Shown: positions 24,318-32,957, counted from the first letter of the stretch. The stretch: 38,178 nt of DNA from Candidatus Poribacteria bacterium (GCA_022827055.1 JAJDTR010000087.1:1-38178), one strand, 5' to 3'. Program-made: numbers and translations. Notes: a model not told the origin generated them from the sequence alone.

Positions 24318-24833
24318 ATGTTTAGGGCTTACGCTGATCATACTGCTCGAAGTGCGGCACAGTTACCTTCCACCGTTGGAGTTTTCATGCTCTGCCTAAC
24401 GGTACTTGGTTGTGGCACACCAACGGCTAAGATTATGAACTCGTGGAAAGGGGCTCATGTTTCAAGGTTAATTAGAAGTTGGGGGCCGCCCCAGCATGTA
24501 ACAACCGACGGTGCTGGCGGGAAAATCTACATCTGGAAAAAGAATATCGACATTACGCTCGCGGAAGGCAAGGCTAAGACAAAAGGGACTGTTACCTATT
24601 CCCCTTATCTTGATGAATACACGATTGATAGTGAGACAACCTACACCGATCCCGTTGTCCTCAAGGGAGAAAAGGTGCGGATGTTTTGGGTAGATAAAGA
24701 CGGGATCATTTACACTTGGAAAGCAAAAGGTTTTATTGTTGAGGAGGGGGACACAGTACTTTTGGTAATAGTAATAATAGGGGGATTAGGGCTTGGATTA
24801 CTGCTAGGTGCTATAGAGCACGGGGATATCTGA
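24318..24833 (+). CDS. Small lipoprotein, SmpA/OmlA-like N-terminal region
   Basis: 171 residues from ATG 24318. Residues 20-32 end in the lipobox VLGC, so Cys32 would be lipidated and the protein anchored to a membrane. The next segment, IMNSWKGAHVSRLIRSWGPP, matches the start of small outer-membrane lipoproteins of the SmpA/OmlA/BamE type (one turn of helix then WGxP), here used as a loose comparison only. A beta-rich middle (KIYIWKKN, VRMFWVDKDGIIYTWKAKG) follows. The C-terminus has a hydrophobic stretch (VLLVIVIIGGLGLGLLLG, about 148-165), which is unusual for this kind of lipoprotein. Function unknown. Confidence 0.72.
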   Translation: MFRAYADHTARSAAQLPSTVGVFMLCLTVLGCGTPTAKIMNSWKGAHVSRLIRSWGPPQHVTTDGAGGKIYIWKKNIDITLAEGKAKTKGTVTYSPYLDEYTIDSETTYTDPVVLKGEKVRMFWVDKDGIIYTWKAKGFIVEEGDTVLLVIVIIGGLGLGLLLGAIEHGDI

Positions 24834-25133
24834 TCGCTAATCAGTCGGCGCTTAAGCAATGGACAGCTATACTTAAGATTTGGGAATCCACCCATAGTGC
24901 TGAATCTTCTAACGCTTCAGAATCTCGTTCACATTCAATACATGTTCGCTTGATCGCTTTTCGCTCGCTTAATCCCCGCTGGAGTGCGAGACATATCTAT
25001 CGAATCGCGCCAAGTATGACGCTACAATGGGTTTCGCTCCAGAGGGATTATTAAATCGTCGGTTTGAGACTTGAATCCTCATTTGTCTTCCATCCGTAAC
25101 CGCCGGATTGCGCTATACATTTACACGTTATGT
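24834..25133. other. Gap between convergent lipoprotein and PIG-L genes
   Basis: It holds only degenerate repeats: family A tail units (CATGTTCGCTTGATC and CGCTCGCTTAATC, 24942-24973) and family B half-hairpins (CCCGCTGGAGTG near 24975, CGCTCCAGAGGG near 25035). No terminator or gene is recognised. Confidence 0.5.
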
Positions 25134-25997
25134 TTAATCAACCGAGATTCGGTAGGATCGCTGCTCAATCAACTGGTGGTCGGATAAACGGGCGACTTTA
25201 AGCGCGTGTTCCGTGACGGGCAGATAGTAATGGGTCTCAGCTTTCAAAGAGATGAATCCTTCCGCATAGGCGCATCCGCCGGCTACGCCGAAGGCGCCGT
25301 CACTGGTTTCGATGCGCTTTCGGGCATAAGCACCGCCGTAGCCCTGGCTTACCAAGCAGTCCAGTGCCGCCAGTTTCTTGTCCACGACATCCGTGATGTC
25401 GATGAATACATCGTTGTAAAACCCGCCCTCCGACCTCCATACGTTCGCGGGCACCGCAGCCGCCCCGGTGCCGAAGAAAAAGACCGCCGCCACGCGATGG
25501 GGAGGATTCCGATCGCCGGGATCCACGCTAACGGCGAGCGAAATGGCGTGCATTACGATCTGTCCGGTGATGGCGTGCGAGTTGGTGAGGGCGTCGTTTT
25601 CTTTGGGAAAATGGGTTAAAACGACATCGGGTCGTAACTCGCGTAGCAACTTTGCCAGGCGCCTGACCATGTCGTCAGTGACAAGCAGCACCGCATCGTC
25701 CGCACCAAAGAAATAGATGTCCTCCACTCCCACGATCTTGCATGCGGCGCGCACTTCCTCCCCCTTCACATCCGAACGATCTTCCATGAGTTTCATCAGC
25801 TCGGTTTCGTCCGGGACCTCCTCACGATGGAACATGGCGTCGCTAATCACGGCGTCGTGCACGCGGGCGCCGTGTGTCAACACGACGCAAGCGACATAAT
25901 CGCCCCGGCTGGTGTGGTGCGCCATCGTGCCGCCGGATTGATCAAATATGTCAGCCGGATGCGCGCCGATTGAAACAATGCGCAGGGGTTGGGTCAT
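25134..25997 (-). CDS. PIG-L/LmbE family deacetylase-like protein with altered active-site motif
   Basis: 287 residues from ATG 25997, which has GGAG 8 bases upstream (an ATG at 26018 is also in frame). PIG-L/LmbE/MshB enzymes are zinc amidohydrolases that remove acetyl from GlcNAc-type substrates. Their AHPDD motif is here AHPAD (12-16): His13 and Asp16, the zinc ligands in MshB numbering, are present, while the catalytic-base aspartate at 15 is alanine. NSHAITG (about 135) supplies the likely third zinc ligand. The rest of the fold (GGTMAHHTSRGDYVACVVLTHG, quoted part GGTMAHH) is typical. It may act with a different base, or be a binding protein. Confidence 0.85.
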   Translation of the reverse strand: MTQPLRIVSIGAHPADIFDQSGGTMAHHTSRGDYVACVVLTHGARVHDAVISDAMFHREEVPDETELMKLMEDRSDVKGEEVRAACKIVGVEDIYFFGADDAVLLVTDDMVRRLAKLLRELRPDVVLTHFPKENDALTNSHAITGQIVMHAISLAVSVDPGDRNPPHRVAAVFFFGTGAAAVPANVWRSEGGFYNDVFIDITDVVDKKLAALDCLVSQGYGGAYARKRIETSDGAFGVAGGCAYAEGFISLKAETHYYLPVTEHALKVARLSDHQLIEQRSYRISVD

Positions 25998-26046
25998 GGT
26001 GTTGCTCCATTGTAACATTAGGAAATCTGTTACGATTTATAGCAAT

Positions 26047-26151
26047 GGTAGGTTCGGTTTCCAACCGAACCGTCATTTGTCCAGTCTCGCAGGTGCGGTT
26101 GGAATGGGATCTCTATCGCACTCACTATCCGTTCGTTTGATCGCACCTACC
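26047..26151 (+). repeat. Family F palindrome intact, then a second F palindrome split by family A copy A13
   Basis: GGTAGGTTCGGTTTCCAACC (from 26047, closing GAACC) is an intact hairpin. Just downstream, AGGTGCGGTTGGAA (26091-26104) and CGCACCTACC (26142-26151) are two halves of the same kind of palindrome, split by a family A copy (26106-26141). A matching split copy in reverse orientation is at 28791-28848. Confidence 0.82.
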
Positions 26152-26185
26152 GTACGGAGTACGATAGAGGTTTTCTGTCAGGATG

Positions 26186-27616
26186 TTATTTGATTCGGGG
26201 TTGACCTTGGCTAGCCGCGAACACCACGTCGTCGAATAGTCGGAGCAACAACTTCTGTTTTATGTCTGCCGCCTCCGCCGCGTCCCACAGGTTGTCAAAC
26301 TCGTGCGGGTCTTCCTCCAGATCGAAAAGTTCGCCCAGCCCGGTGCCGTGGTAGACGACCAGTTTGTGGCGTCCGTCGAAAATCATGTCGGCGTGGCTTA
26401 CCCCCGGCATATCGAGGGCGTCCCGGTATTCGCAGCGGACGACATCGCGGTGGCTATCCGCCGCCGATTCTCCCGTCAGAATTGGCAGCAACGACTGCCC
26501 CTGTACGTCGTCGGGCACGTCAAGTCCCGCGAGTTGGAGCAAGGTGGGAACAATATCAATCAATTCCACCAGCGCGCCGTTTCGGACGCCCTGCCGGAAC
26601 CGGCTTGGTGATGAAATGATGAGGGGCACGTGTGCCAACCCTTCATAGAAACGGCAACCCTTGCGCGTCAAACCATGGTCGCCCAACATCTCTCCGTGAT
26701 CGCTCATGAAGATGACGACCGTGTTTTCGCGCTGCCCGCTGCGCTCCAACGCTTCGATCATCCGCCCGACTTGCGCGTCAATCAGTTCGATTGAGGCGTA
26801 GTAAGCCGCCTGCATCTCGCGCGCCGGGTATTCTTCGGGTCGGGTTGCGGTGGATTGGAAATCGACCCCCCGCAACCGCGCTTGGTTTGCTAAGTCGCTC
26901 TCTCGAAAGTGGGGACCCGGCAGGGCGGCAGGGTCATATTTGTCGAGGTATTCTTGGGGCGCGCTGAAAAACGCGCCCTGCGGATGCGGGTCGAACGGGT
27001 TGACGCTCATCAGCCAGGGTCCCTCGCGCGGCTCGGACATGAAGGATATGGCTTCGTCCGCGCACCAGGTGGTCTGGTGGTATCGGGTCTCAATGCCGGC
27101 GCCCACCGACGCGTGCCCCTTCTCGCCCCAAGGTCGATTCGGATAGTAGTCGAACCAGTTTACGCCCTGCTTCTCGAGCCACTGGTGGTAGGCGTGGTGT
27201 TGGACACCCCAGTAGGTCTCCGGGCGGGAGTGATGCGACCACCTAAAGACGCGGTAGCCATCGTCGGGGCGCGGTTCTACGCGGCCGGTGACAGTTGAAA
27301 GGTGAAGTTTGCCCGCTATGCCGCAGTCGTATCCTTCATCTGCCAGCGTGCGCGTGACCAACTGCGCGTCATCGGGAAAGCGGATGTTACTGTTGCTGTT
27401 GACGCCGAGGTGGCTGGGGTATCGACCGGTCAGGAAGGAGGCGCGGCTGGGCGTACAGATCGGGGTCTGGCAGTAGGCTGAAGTGAAGGCGACACCCTCG
27501 GCAACGAGTTTATCGAGCGCCGGGGTGTGGATGTGCGGATTTCCCAGCGCGCCAATGGTGTCGTGGCGTTGCTGATCGGTGCAGATCCAGAGGATGTTTG
27601 GCGGCTGTGTAGCCAT
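26186..27616 (-). CDS. Type I sulfatase
   Basis: A 476-residue alkaline-phosphatase-superfamily sulfatase. ILWICTDQQ near the N-terminus gives the metal-binding aspartate (D14), CTPSR (54-58) followed by ASFLTGRYPSH is the cysteine-type signature in which Cys54 becomes formylglycine, and SDHGEMLGDHG is the second metal site. These enzymes cleave sulfate esters from carbohydrates or other compounds. No signal peptide is visible, so it acts in the cytoplasm or is exported another way. A maturation enzyme (FGE or anSME) must be encoded elsewhere. ATG 27616 lacks an obvious ribosome site. Its neighbour PIG-L suggests work on sulfated amino sugars, which is inference. Confidence 0.94.
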   Translation of the reverse strand: MATQPPNILWICTDQQRHDTIGALGNPHIHTPALDKLVAEGVAFTSAYCQTPICTPSRASFLTGRYPSHLGVNSNSNIRFPDDAQLVTRTLADEGYDCGIAGKLHLSTVTGRVEPRPDDGYRVFRWSHHSRPETYWGVQHHAYHQWLEKQGVNWFDYYPNRPWGEKGHASVGAGIETRYHQTTWCADEAISFMSEPREGPWLMSVNPFDPHPQGAFFSAPQEYLDKYDPAALPGPHFRESDLANQARLRGVDFQSTATRPEEYPAREMQAAYYASIELIDAQVGRMIEALERSGQRENTVVIFMSDHGEMLGDHGLTRKGCRFYEGLAHVPLIISSPSRFRQGVRNGALVELIDIVPTLLQLAGLDVPDDVQGQSLLPILTGESAADSHRDVVRCEYRDALDMPGVSHADMIFDGRHKLVVYHGTGLGELFDLEEDPHEFDNLWDAAEAADIKQKLLLRLFDDVVFAASQGQPRIK

Positions 27617-27933
27617 GGTTGGGGTTATCGTGTATCCGGTACATCGTCGTTATGAGGCTGGTGCGCAGGTCGATGATAGACGAAAGTCATTTTATCTGTT
27701 TTGCGTTTGCCGGTCAATGGGAATGTCTATGGTTGGCGAGGCAATAAGATTCGATTGTAGGGGACGGCCTCTGGGTCGTATAGGGATCGAGTTAAGAGAG
27801 TTCGTTTGGTTTTGGTGGGTTTATCCATCGCGATACCCTTTGCTTAGTCCCTATCGGGCGGGGAAACCCCGCCCCTACGAAAAGAGAGTGCTTCTGCACG
27901 GTAAAGAAGAATACGGTCGAATCCGAATGTACG
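27617..27933. other. Gap between sulfatase and P-loop gene
   Basis: It carries half of a family H palindrome (AGGCTGGTGCGCA, 27655-27667) and a C-like palindrome GGGCGGGGAAACCCCGCCCC (27856-27875). No gene is recognised. Confidence 0.5.
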
Positions 27934-28713
27934 CTACCTACCCCCGCGTCCTGAAGGCGAGGTGGTTGATAGGATGCGGCGCAGGTCGTCATCCCGATAA
28001 TAGCGGAGGTTCGCATCTACCGCGGCGCGGCGGGTCGGGGTTGCCGCGCTCAAGATTCGCAACCGATCATCGTCCGTTAGGTGAGGTTGGATTTCCCTCA
28101 CGAATTCCGTAAACGTGTCCTCTATCGTCCCTTCGCCGGTATCAAGAACGAACCGTTTCCGGATGAGCGTGCTGTTGTATTCCTCCTCAAATCGACCCAG
28201 GACGTAATCGATATCTTTTTCTTGCAGAAGCCCCTTCGGGCGCGGGTTGTCGCGCATTCGATTCGCAATGACCTCGGCTGACGCTTTGAGCAGGACGAGT
28301 ACGGTATCGGGTGCATGTTCCATGATGTGCGCCTCAACGGTTCGGGCCATCACACGGCGGTCGGCATACTCCCCGGGACCGCCGTAGCCGTAGTATAGCG
28401 GAGCGTAGACCGCTTCCTCAATGTGGAAGCCCACCATACCGTGATCGGGATATTCATAGAAGGAGGAGCCGAGATGATATTCGATGATGTAGCGCTGGAA
28501 CATCTCCTTGAGTTTGGGACTCAGCGCCATTACCTCTTCCTGGATCTCCACGGGGTATTGCGAGTTAATCGGCGGGCGTTCTCCGGAAGGCAGGGCAAAG
28601 TGATCGTGGAAAAACGGACGATGCGATCCGGTGATGCGCTGCAGCCATGCGGAGATCAACAGTTGTAATGTCGTCTTTCCGGTATACTCGCAGCCTACGA
28701 GAATGAGTTTCAT
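27934..28713 (-). CDS. P-loop NTPase, small-molecule kinase-like (paralogue 1)
   Basis: 259 residues. Walker A is GCEYTGKTT (7-15), at the very N-terminus as in nucleoside and thymidylate kinases. Other conserved parts are DHFALPSGE, VGFHIEEAVYAPLYY and the strand TVLVLLKASAEVIANRMRDNP, which looks like the LID-proximal region of such kinases. It may phosphorylate a small molecule, but the substrate is unknown. ATG 28713 follows GAGGAACACAAC. Its paralogue at 29865-30551 shares nearly every motif, and the two flank a PhyH dioxygenase. The C-terminal tail (about 30 residues, basic and proline-poor) is absent from the paralogue. Confidence 0.78.
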   Translation of the reverse strand: MKLILVGCEYTGKTTLQLLISAWLQRITGSHRPFFHDHFALPSGERPPINSQYPVEIQEEVMALSPKLKEMFQRYIIEYHLGSSFYEYPDHGMVGFHIEEAVYAPLYYGYGGPGEYADRRVMARTVEAHIMEHAPDTVLVLLKASAEVIANRMRDNPRPKGLLQEKDIDYVLGRFEEEYNSTLIRKRFVLDTGEGTIEDTFTEFVREIQPHLTDDDRLRILSAATPTRRAAVDANLRYYRDDDLRRILSTTSPSGRGGR

Positions 28714-28790
28714 GTTGTGTTCCTCAATGGTTTGGCGTCGATCTGGATTTTTGAATTGTTGTCAATTCCATTCTAATTTGCACATGTTTC

Positions 28791-28848
28791 GGTAGGCGAT
28801 CAAGCGACTGGATAAGGAGCGCGATAGAGATCCTTTTCCAACCGCACC
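28791..28848 (-). repeat. Family F palindrome interrupted by family A copy A14
   Basis: GGTAGGCG and TTTCCAACCGCACC flank a minus-oriented family A copy (28798-28833). On the minus strand the order is GGTGCGGTTGGAAA, head GGATCTCTATCGC, tail TCGCTTGATC, then CGCCTACC, the same structure as 26091-26151. Confidence 0.82.
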
Positions 28849-28862
28849 GACAGACCGGATAA

Positions 28863-28892
28863 GGCTTGGATTTGGCAATCCAAGCCGAGCAG
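28863..28892 (+). repeat. Family D palindrome
   Basis: GGCTTGGATTTGGCAATCC then AAGCCGAGC, the same subtype as 14894. Confidence 0.8.
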
Positions 28893-28949
28893 TAACCAGT
28901 CATGAATGTCTGTGATTCATTTTCGAATACACTCTGATGTGAATTTGGG

Positions 28950-29792
28950 CTATTGCGCGCGCTCCCAGCGGCTCGGGTTCAAGCCCCGGGCTTCGCTCGC
29001 CATGTTGGGTGGTTTGTTGCCGCCGTGGTAATCCCAGTGCCGCGTATTGCAGTCTCCATACAGCGGGCGCAGGTTGTCGGGAAGTTGCGCCACGTCCGAC
29101 TCATCCCAGGTGGGAACCTCCTTGATAGGGCCCGCCCACGCCGGTCGATAGGCAATCGCCAACATCTCGCGCGCTCTGTCGCCGATATTGGGGAAATTTC
29201 CGTGGAAAACCTTGTGATTGATGAGTACGGCGGAACCGGCTTTCGCAGGCACTATTACCTCTTCGGGATGGGACTCGTAACGTGTGTACGGGTTGCCGTC
29301 GGCATGTAGGGAGAGGTGAGATCGAGGCACGACTCTGAACGGGGAGACTTCGTTGGTGAGGTCATCCAAGTAGTACAGTACCCGCACCATAGTGGGAATA
29401 CTGCCCTCATAACCGAATATGGCGGAGCCGTAGGGCTGCCCGTCTGTATGCAGACTGATTCCCGGGTGCCCAGGTTCGGAGCGCGCGTACCCGTAGGACA
29501 TCACAAGAATCTCATCGCCAAGAAGTTCGCGCAAAAAAGCGAGAGCCGGGGGATGCGCCGCCAACTCGGAAATTACGCCGCCGGTGAATTGAATATCGGA
29601 ACAGCCCTGTTGGTGGACACTGTAATCAACGGGGCGTGTTTTCAACTTTGCCGTTTCCGCCTTCAGCCGGGCGACATGTTCGGGGGTTAGCAGATCGGGT
29701 AGTAGAAGGTAGCCCTCCACCTCGATTTGACGAATGCGGTCTCCGAGGGTCAATGCGGACCAATCACGGTCATCAATGCGTGGCGTGTGCAT
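28950..29792 (-). CDS. Phytanoyl-CoA dioxygenase (PhyH) family protein
   Basis: 280 residues with a complete Fe(II)/2-oxoglutarate oxygenase set: HTD (H115, D117) in ISLHTDGQP, distal His197 in KVFHGNFPN, and R206/R208 for 2-oxoglutarate. VVPRSHLSLHAD is the typical PhyH strand. The substrate is unknown. ATG 29792 has AGGAG about 9 bases upstream. It is flanked by two paralogous P-loop kinase-like genes on the same strand, with 236 and 72 bp gaps, which hints at a shared pathway, for instance oxidation and phosphorylation of one compound. It is only distantly related to the PhyH protein at 21848-22723. Confidence 0.92.
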   Translation of the reverse strand: MHTPRIDDRDWSALTLGDRIRQIEVEGYLLLPDLLTPEHVARLKAETAKLKTRPVDYSVHQQGCSDIQFTGGVISELAAHPPALAFLRELLGDEILVMSYGYARSEPGHPGISLHTDGQPYGSAIFGYEGSIPTMVRVLYYLDDLTNEVSPFRVVPRSHLSLHADGNPYTRYESHPEEVIVPAKAGSAVLINHKVFHGNFPNIGDRAREMLAIAYRPAWAGPIKEVPTWDESDVAQLPDNLRPLYGDCNTRHWDYHGGNKPPNMASEARGLNPSRWERAQ

Positions 29793-29864
29793 GATGTTAG
29801 CTCCTGTAGAAATATTTTGTCTGGAGTGTCTAAATGATGCAATTTAGAATAAAAACGAATCCGG

Positions 29865-30551
29865 CTACAATCCAGTAGGTAGCTCAAAGAATTCTTCGTT
29901 CTGCTGCAAGGCTTGGTGGGTCATCATTCGCAAGCGATCGGATTGTGAGAGAAACGGATCTATCCGGGCGACGAATTCGGCAAGCGTCTCCTCCGCTGTC
30001 GCCGAAGTCGAATCAATCACAAACTTTCTATCCAGCAGCGATTGCTCGTATTCCTCCTCAAACCGCTGAAGCACATGCTCAATGTCCTTTTCACGAAGGA
30101 CTTGGTGTTTGTGCGGGGTTTCGCGCATCCGTTTCGCAATCACTTCCGGCGAAGCTTTGAGCAAGATGAGTACGGTGTCGGGAGCCTGCTCCAAGATTCT
30201 CTTCTCCATTGCACGCGCCGCCGCCGAAAAGTCGTCCGAGTCGCCGTAGCTGTAGTACAGCGGCGCATAAACCGCTTCTTCGATGTGGAAGCCGACGAGC
30301 ATGTGGTCGGGATCGGCGTAAAACGACGGGAGAAGATGGTACTCTTGCGAATAGCGCTGGTACATCGCTTGAAGTTCCGGAGACATCCTCAAGAATTCTT
30401 CCTGCTCGGCTTCCGGCAATTCGGCCGGGGGAATAGTGAAGTGGTCGTGGAAGGTTCGACCGCCGCCCGTTGTCTCTTTAAGCCATGCGGTGATTGCGTT
30501 AGCCAGTGTTGTCTTGCCCGCGTATTCGGAGCCTATTAGTATGAGTCTCAT
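29865..30551 (-). CDS. P-loop NTPase, small-molecule kinase-like (paralogue 2)
   Basis: 228 residues from ATG 30551, chosen because GGGAG lies about 9 bases upstream and the Walker A motif then falls at the same position as in paralogue 1 (GSEYAGKTT, 7-15). A start at 30599 would add 16 residues. Shared motifs with paralogue 1 are DHFTIPPAE, VGFHIEEAVYAPLYY, TVLILLKASPEVIAKRMRETP and EKDIEHVLQRFEEEY. It resembles nucleoside/thymidylate kinase folds; the phosphate acceptor is unknown. The 72-bp gap to the PhyH gene downstream suggests co-transcription. Confidence 0.8.
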   Translation of the reverse strand: MRLILIGSEYAGKTTLANAITAWLKETTGGGRTFHDHFTIPPAELPEAEQEEFLRMSPELQAMYQRYSQEYHLLPSFYADPDHMLVGFHIEEAVYAPLYYSYGDSDDFSAAARAMEKRILEQAPDTVLILLKASPEVIAKRMRETPHKHQVLREKDIEHVLQRFEEEYEQSLLDRKFVIDSTSATAEETLAEFVARIDPFLSQSDRLRMMTHQALQQNEEFFELPTGL

Positions 30552-30692
30552 CGTTTGTCTCCCAGTGCGGCCTTGATTTGAAATCGCCCAATAACTCAAA
30601 AGTTTTTTTCGAGATTGATAGTGCTTATAATGCGTTTAGCGATTGTCTGAACTGTGATTTATAGGATTATGGGATTGCCTTGATTGTCAGCG

Positions 30693-30818
30693 ATTATACC
30701 ATTTTCAATATTCTCAGTGCATAAATAGTGTCAATCGAGTTGTTCCAAGGCGGGGCAACAGGATCTCTATCGCCTTCGCTATTCGCTCAGTTGATCGATA
30801 GAGATTTGCCCCCGCCCG
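30693..30818 (+). repeat. Partial family G unit with C-like palindrome split by family A copy A15
   Basis: The left end ATTATACCATTTTC (30693) and GTGCATAAATAGTG follow the family G pattern. The C-type half GGCGGGGCAACA is followed by family A (30761-30796, head GGATCTCTATCGCC, tail CGCTCAGTTGATC) and then TTTGCCCCCGCCC. No matching right end is found before the next gene. Confidence 0.65.
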
Positions 30819-30940
30819 ATGGGGACTAAGTTAAGGGTTTTGCGATGGAGAACCCTACCAAAACTTGATCCGTATGGAGAATAACGATTTTGTCCCTTAC
30901 AAGACGATTGCCTTGTCGAGATATGCAATGATTGTCCCGA

Positions 30941-31957
30941 CTACGAACCGAGGTGCGTCGATTCTTTGATGACTTGCCATTCTCCTTCTATCTCGCCCTC
31001 CCAATAGGGGTTGAGTTGATAGTAGTGAGCCGCTGACCGGTCACAGAACAGGATGGGTTGACAGCGTGCTCCCACCTTCAGGTGAGGTAGGTGATAGTTT
31101 ACCCCAATTCGCTCTCCCGGTTCAACAAGTACCGGTACATCGGGAGTGAGTAGCGGTGCGCTGTCTCCCTCCAGCCTTACAACGGGCCAACCGGCAACGG
31201 GCATTGGAAGATGCGATTCGGCGCCCAGCCGACCTCGTAGCATGAGGCCTCCACCGGGCAACTGACGACAGGGTTCTGTCCAACGAAGGCTCGCGGGAAT
31301 CGCCCTATTTGTCTCAATGTCTCTCACAGCGTCGACGTCCTCGACGTTTGACTGAAACAGACTCCCGCGAATGACCACGCTGCCTTCCAATAGGACTTCC
31401 GAATGTTTCGGGTCTGCTCCATCGCCGCGCCAATAAGTCCGCGCCCGCTCCATTACCGAGCCGATCGTATCGCCGTGTTTGGTATAGCTGATCAGATTCA
31501 TATCGGCGAAACAGGCGCGTTGACACTCGACCACTTCCACCTCGTATAATCCTGTCAGTCCGACATCGTCATGAATCTGTCGATAACGCGGTAAAATCTC
31601 TGTTGCTTCGACCCCCATGCCCGCACTTTTGCTATCCTTACGCTGATTTATTCTATTCCTGACATGCCTCAGATAGTGCCATTGGCGAGCCATGGTTTCA
31701 TCAGCCCACAGGAACCGGGAATCAAGGCGTGACGGCAGGTGGGGGTACTCCCTTAGCCTGACAACCTCCCAGACAAGTTCCAAATAGGAACTGAGGTCGA
31801 CGCTTTCAAGGATTCCCTCAGGGTTGGGATTGGGAAGAGGCTGCCTAAACACCTCGTCTCTGTAGTGACCGGACGTTAGAAGCGTTCCCGGATCCAAGTT
31901 AGGCGCCTCTGTTAGAAATAAACGCGAACCAATCTCTATTTTCGGTAATTTACTCAT
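30941..31957 (-). CDS. Uncharacterised protein with DUF2441/ADP-ribosyltransferase-like N-terminal region
   Basis: 338 residues from ATG 31957, which has GGAGG 7 bases upstream (an ATG at 31972 would overlap that site). I recognise only a pattern: HYRDEVFR, PSRLDSRFLWADETMARQW, LYEVEVVECQ, FADMNLISY and ERARTYWRGDG are laid out as in DUF2441-type proteins, which appear to share the ADP-ribosyltransferase fold. Whether it has transferase activity is not known. The C-terminal 110 residues are beta-rich with no motif I can name (CQPILFCDRSAAHYYQLNPY). There are no signal peptide or membrane segments. It stands alone between the P-loop/PhyH genes and the SDR pair. Confidence 0.6.
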   Translation of the reverse strand: MSKLPKIEIGSRLFLTEAPNLDPGTLLTSGHYRDEVFRQPLPNPNPEGILESVDLSSYLELVWEVVRLREYPHLPSRLDSRFLWADETMARQWHYLRHVRNRINQRKDSKSAGMGVEATEILPRYRQIHDDVGLTGLYEVEVVECQRACFADMNLISYTKHGDTIGSVMERARTYWRGDGADPKHSEVLLEGSVVIRGSLFQSNVEDVDAVRDIETNRAIPASLRWTEPCRQLPGGGLMLRGRLGAESHLPMPVAGWPVVRLEGDSAPLLTPDVPVLVEPGERIGVNYHLPHLKVGARCQPILFCDRSAAHYYQLNPYWEGEIEGEWQVIKESTHLGS

Positions 31958-32144
31958 GATTTTTGCCTCCATATGTGCGTATACGGTGAATTGTTAATCA
32001 TCGGCACTCCTGTAGCCGATGTTCTTCAATCATACGCAGAAATGGATGCACTTTTGCGCTATCCGAAAACTTTGAGCTTTGTCGCTATCATCGTGTTTTG
32101 TAACGAATTTGCCCCGAAGGCGAAGGCACGGGACGATTGATGTC

Positions 32145-32867
32145 CTATTGGCTCTCGGCAATCCGGCGTTTCCATTTTCGATACGTCAACGCTTCGCCCG
32201 TTATAACAGAACTGGCCTCCGAACACAGCCACAACACGGCTTGGGCGACCTCCTCGGGAGCGCGGCCGAAGGGCTTACCCATAAACCGTTCCTGCATCGG
32301 CGTGCGAACCGCATCCGGACACATTGCGTTGATCCGAATACCCCGATGCGCGTATTCCGAGGCGGCAGCCTTTGTTGCTCCGATGACGCCATGCTTGCTC
32401 GCAATGTAGGCGGGCAAGTTCTGTCCGCCTTTTAATCCGAAAACGGATGAGGTATTGATAATGGCGCCTCCGTGCATCTTGGGGATTTCGTACTTCATAC
32501 ACAACCAAACCCCTTTGAGGTTCGTGTTGATGACGTTTTCCCAGTTTTCTTCAGTGCACTCGGCGGTCGGCGCCAGGTCTCCCAAGATCCCGGCGTTATT
32601 ATGCGCGTAGTCCAGCCTACCATAGGTTCCGAGTACCGAGTCAATCATCGCCTCGACTTCACTTGCCTTGGACACATCCGCTTCGATGAAAATAGCGGTA
32701 CCCTCGGATTCTCTGATGATAGACTCTGTTTCTTTGCCTCCCTCAACAGCCAGGTCTGCAACCGCGACCGTTGCCCCTTCTCTGGCGAACGCGAGCGCGG
32801 AAGCCCTGCCGATGCCGGAACCTCCTCCGGTTACGAGAACCACGCTGTTTTTGAATTGTCCAGCCAC
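32145..32867 (-). CDS. Short-chain dehydrogenase/reductase with atypical C-terminus
   Basis: 240 residues, classical SDR: cofactor loop TGGGSGIG, NNAGIL, catalytic serine in NTSSVFG, and YIASK with the catalytic Tyr-Lys pair. It probably uses NAD(H) on a hydroxyl/keto group of a small substrate. The start is GTG at 32867. The end is odd: SDRs of this type normally finish GxxLxVDGGxxxQ, as the neighbour does, but here ITGEALTYRKWKRRIAESQ replaces it, so the cofactor-capping tail is missing or frameshifted. It lies 157 bp downstream of a second SDR on the same strand. Activity may be reduced. Confidence 0.87.
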   Translation of the reverse strand: MAGQFKNSVVLVTGGGSGIGRASALAFAREGATVAVADLAVEGGKETESIIRESEGTAIFIEADVSKASEVEAMIDSVLGTYGRLDYAHNNAGILGDLAPTAECTEENWENVINTNLKGVWLCMKYEIPKMHGGAIINTSSVFGLKGGQNLPAYIASKHGVIGATKAAASEYAHRGIRINAMCPDAVRTPMQERFMGKPFGRAPEEVAQAVLWLCSEASSVITGEALTYRKWKRRIAESQ

Positions 32868-32957
32868 GTTGGGAACCTGTTTTAATATTCGGTGACGAAA
32901 TCATTCTTGGTCATTTGAGTTGCTATTACCTGTGTAGATTGCCACGCGGGCTTATAC

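Noticed and set aside
24236..24325. 29-codon frame overlapping the lipoprotein start, a possible leader peptide.
   Set aside because: AGGAGGAGG upstream is 15 bases from its ATG, and nothing in the peptide suggests a leader; weak evidence only.
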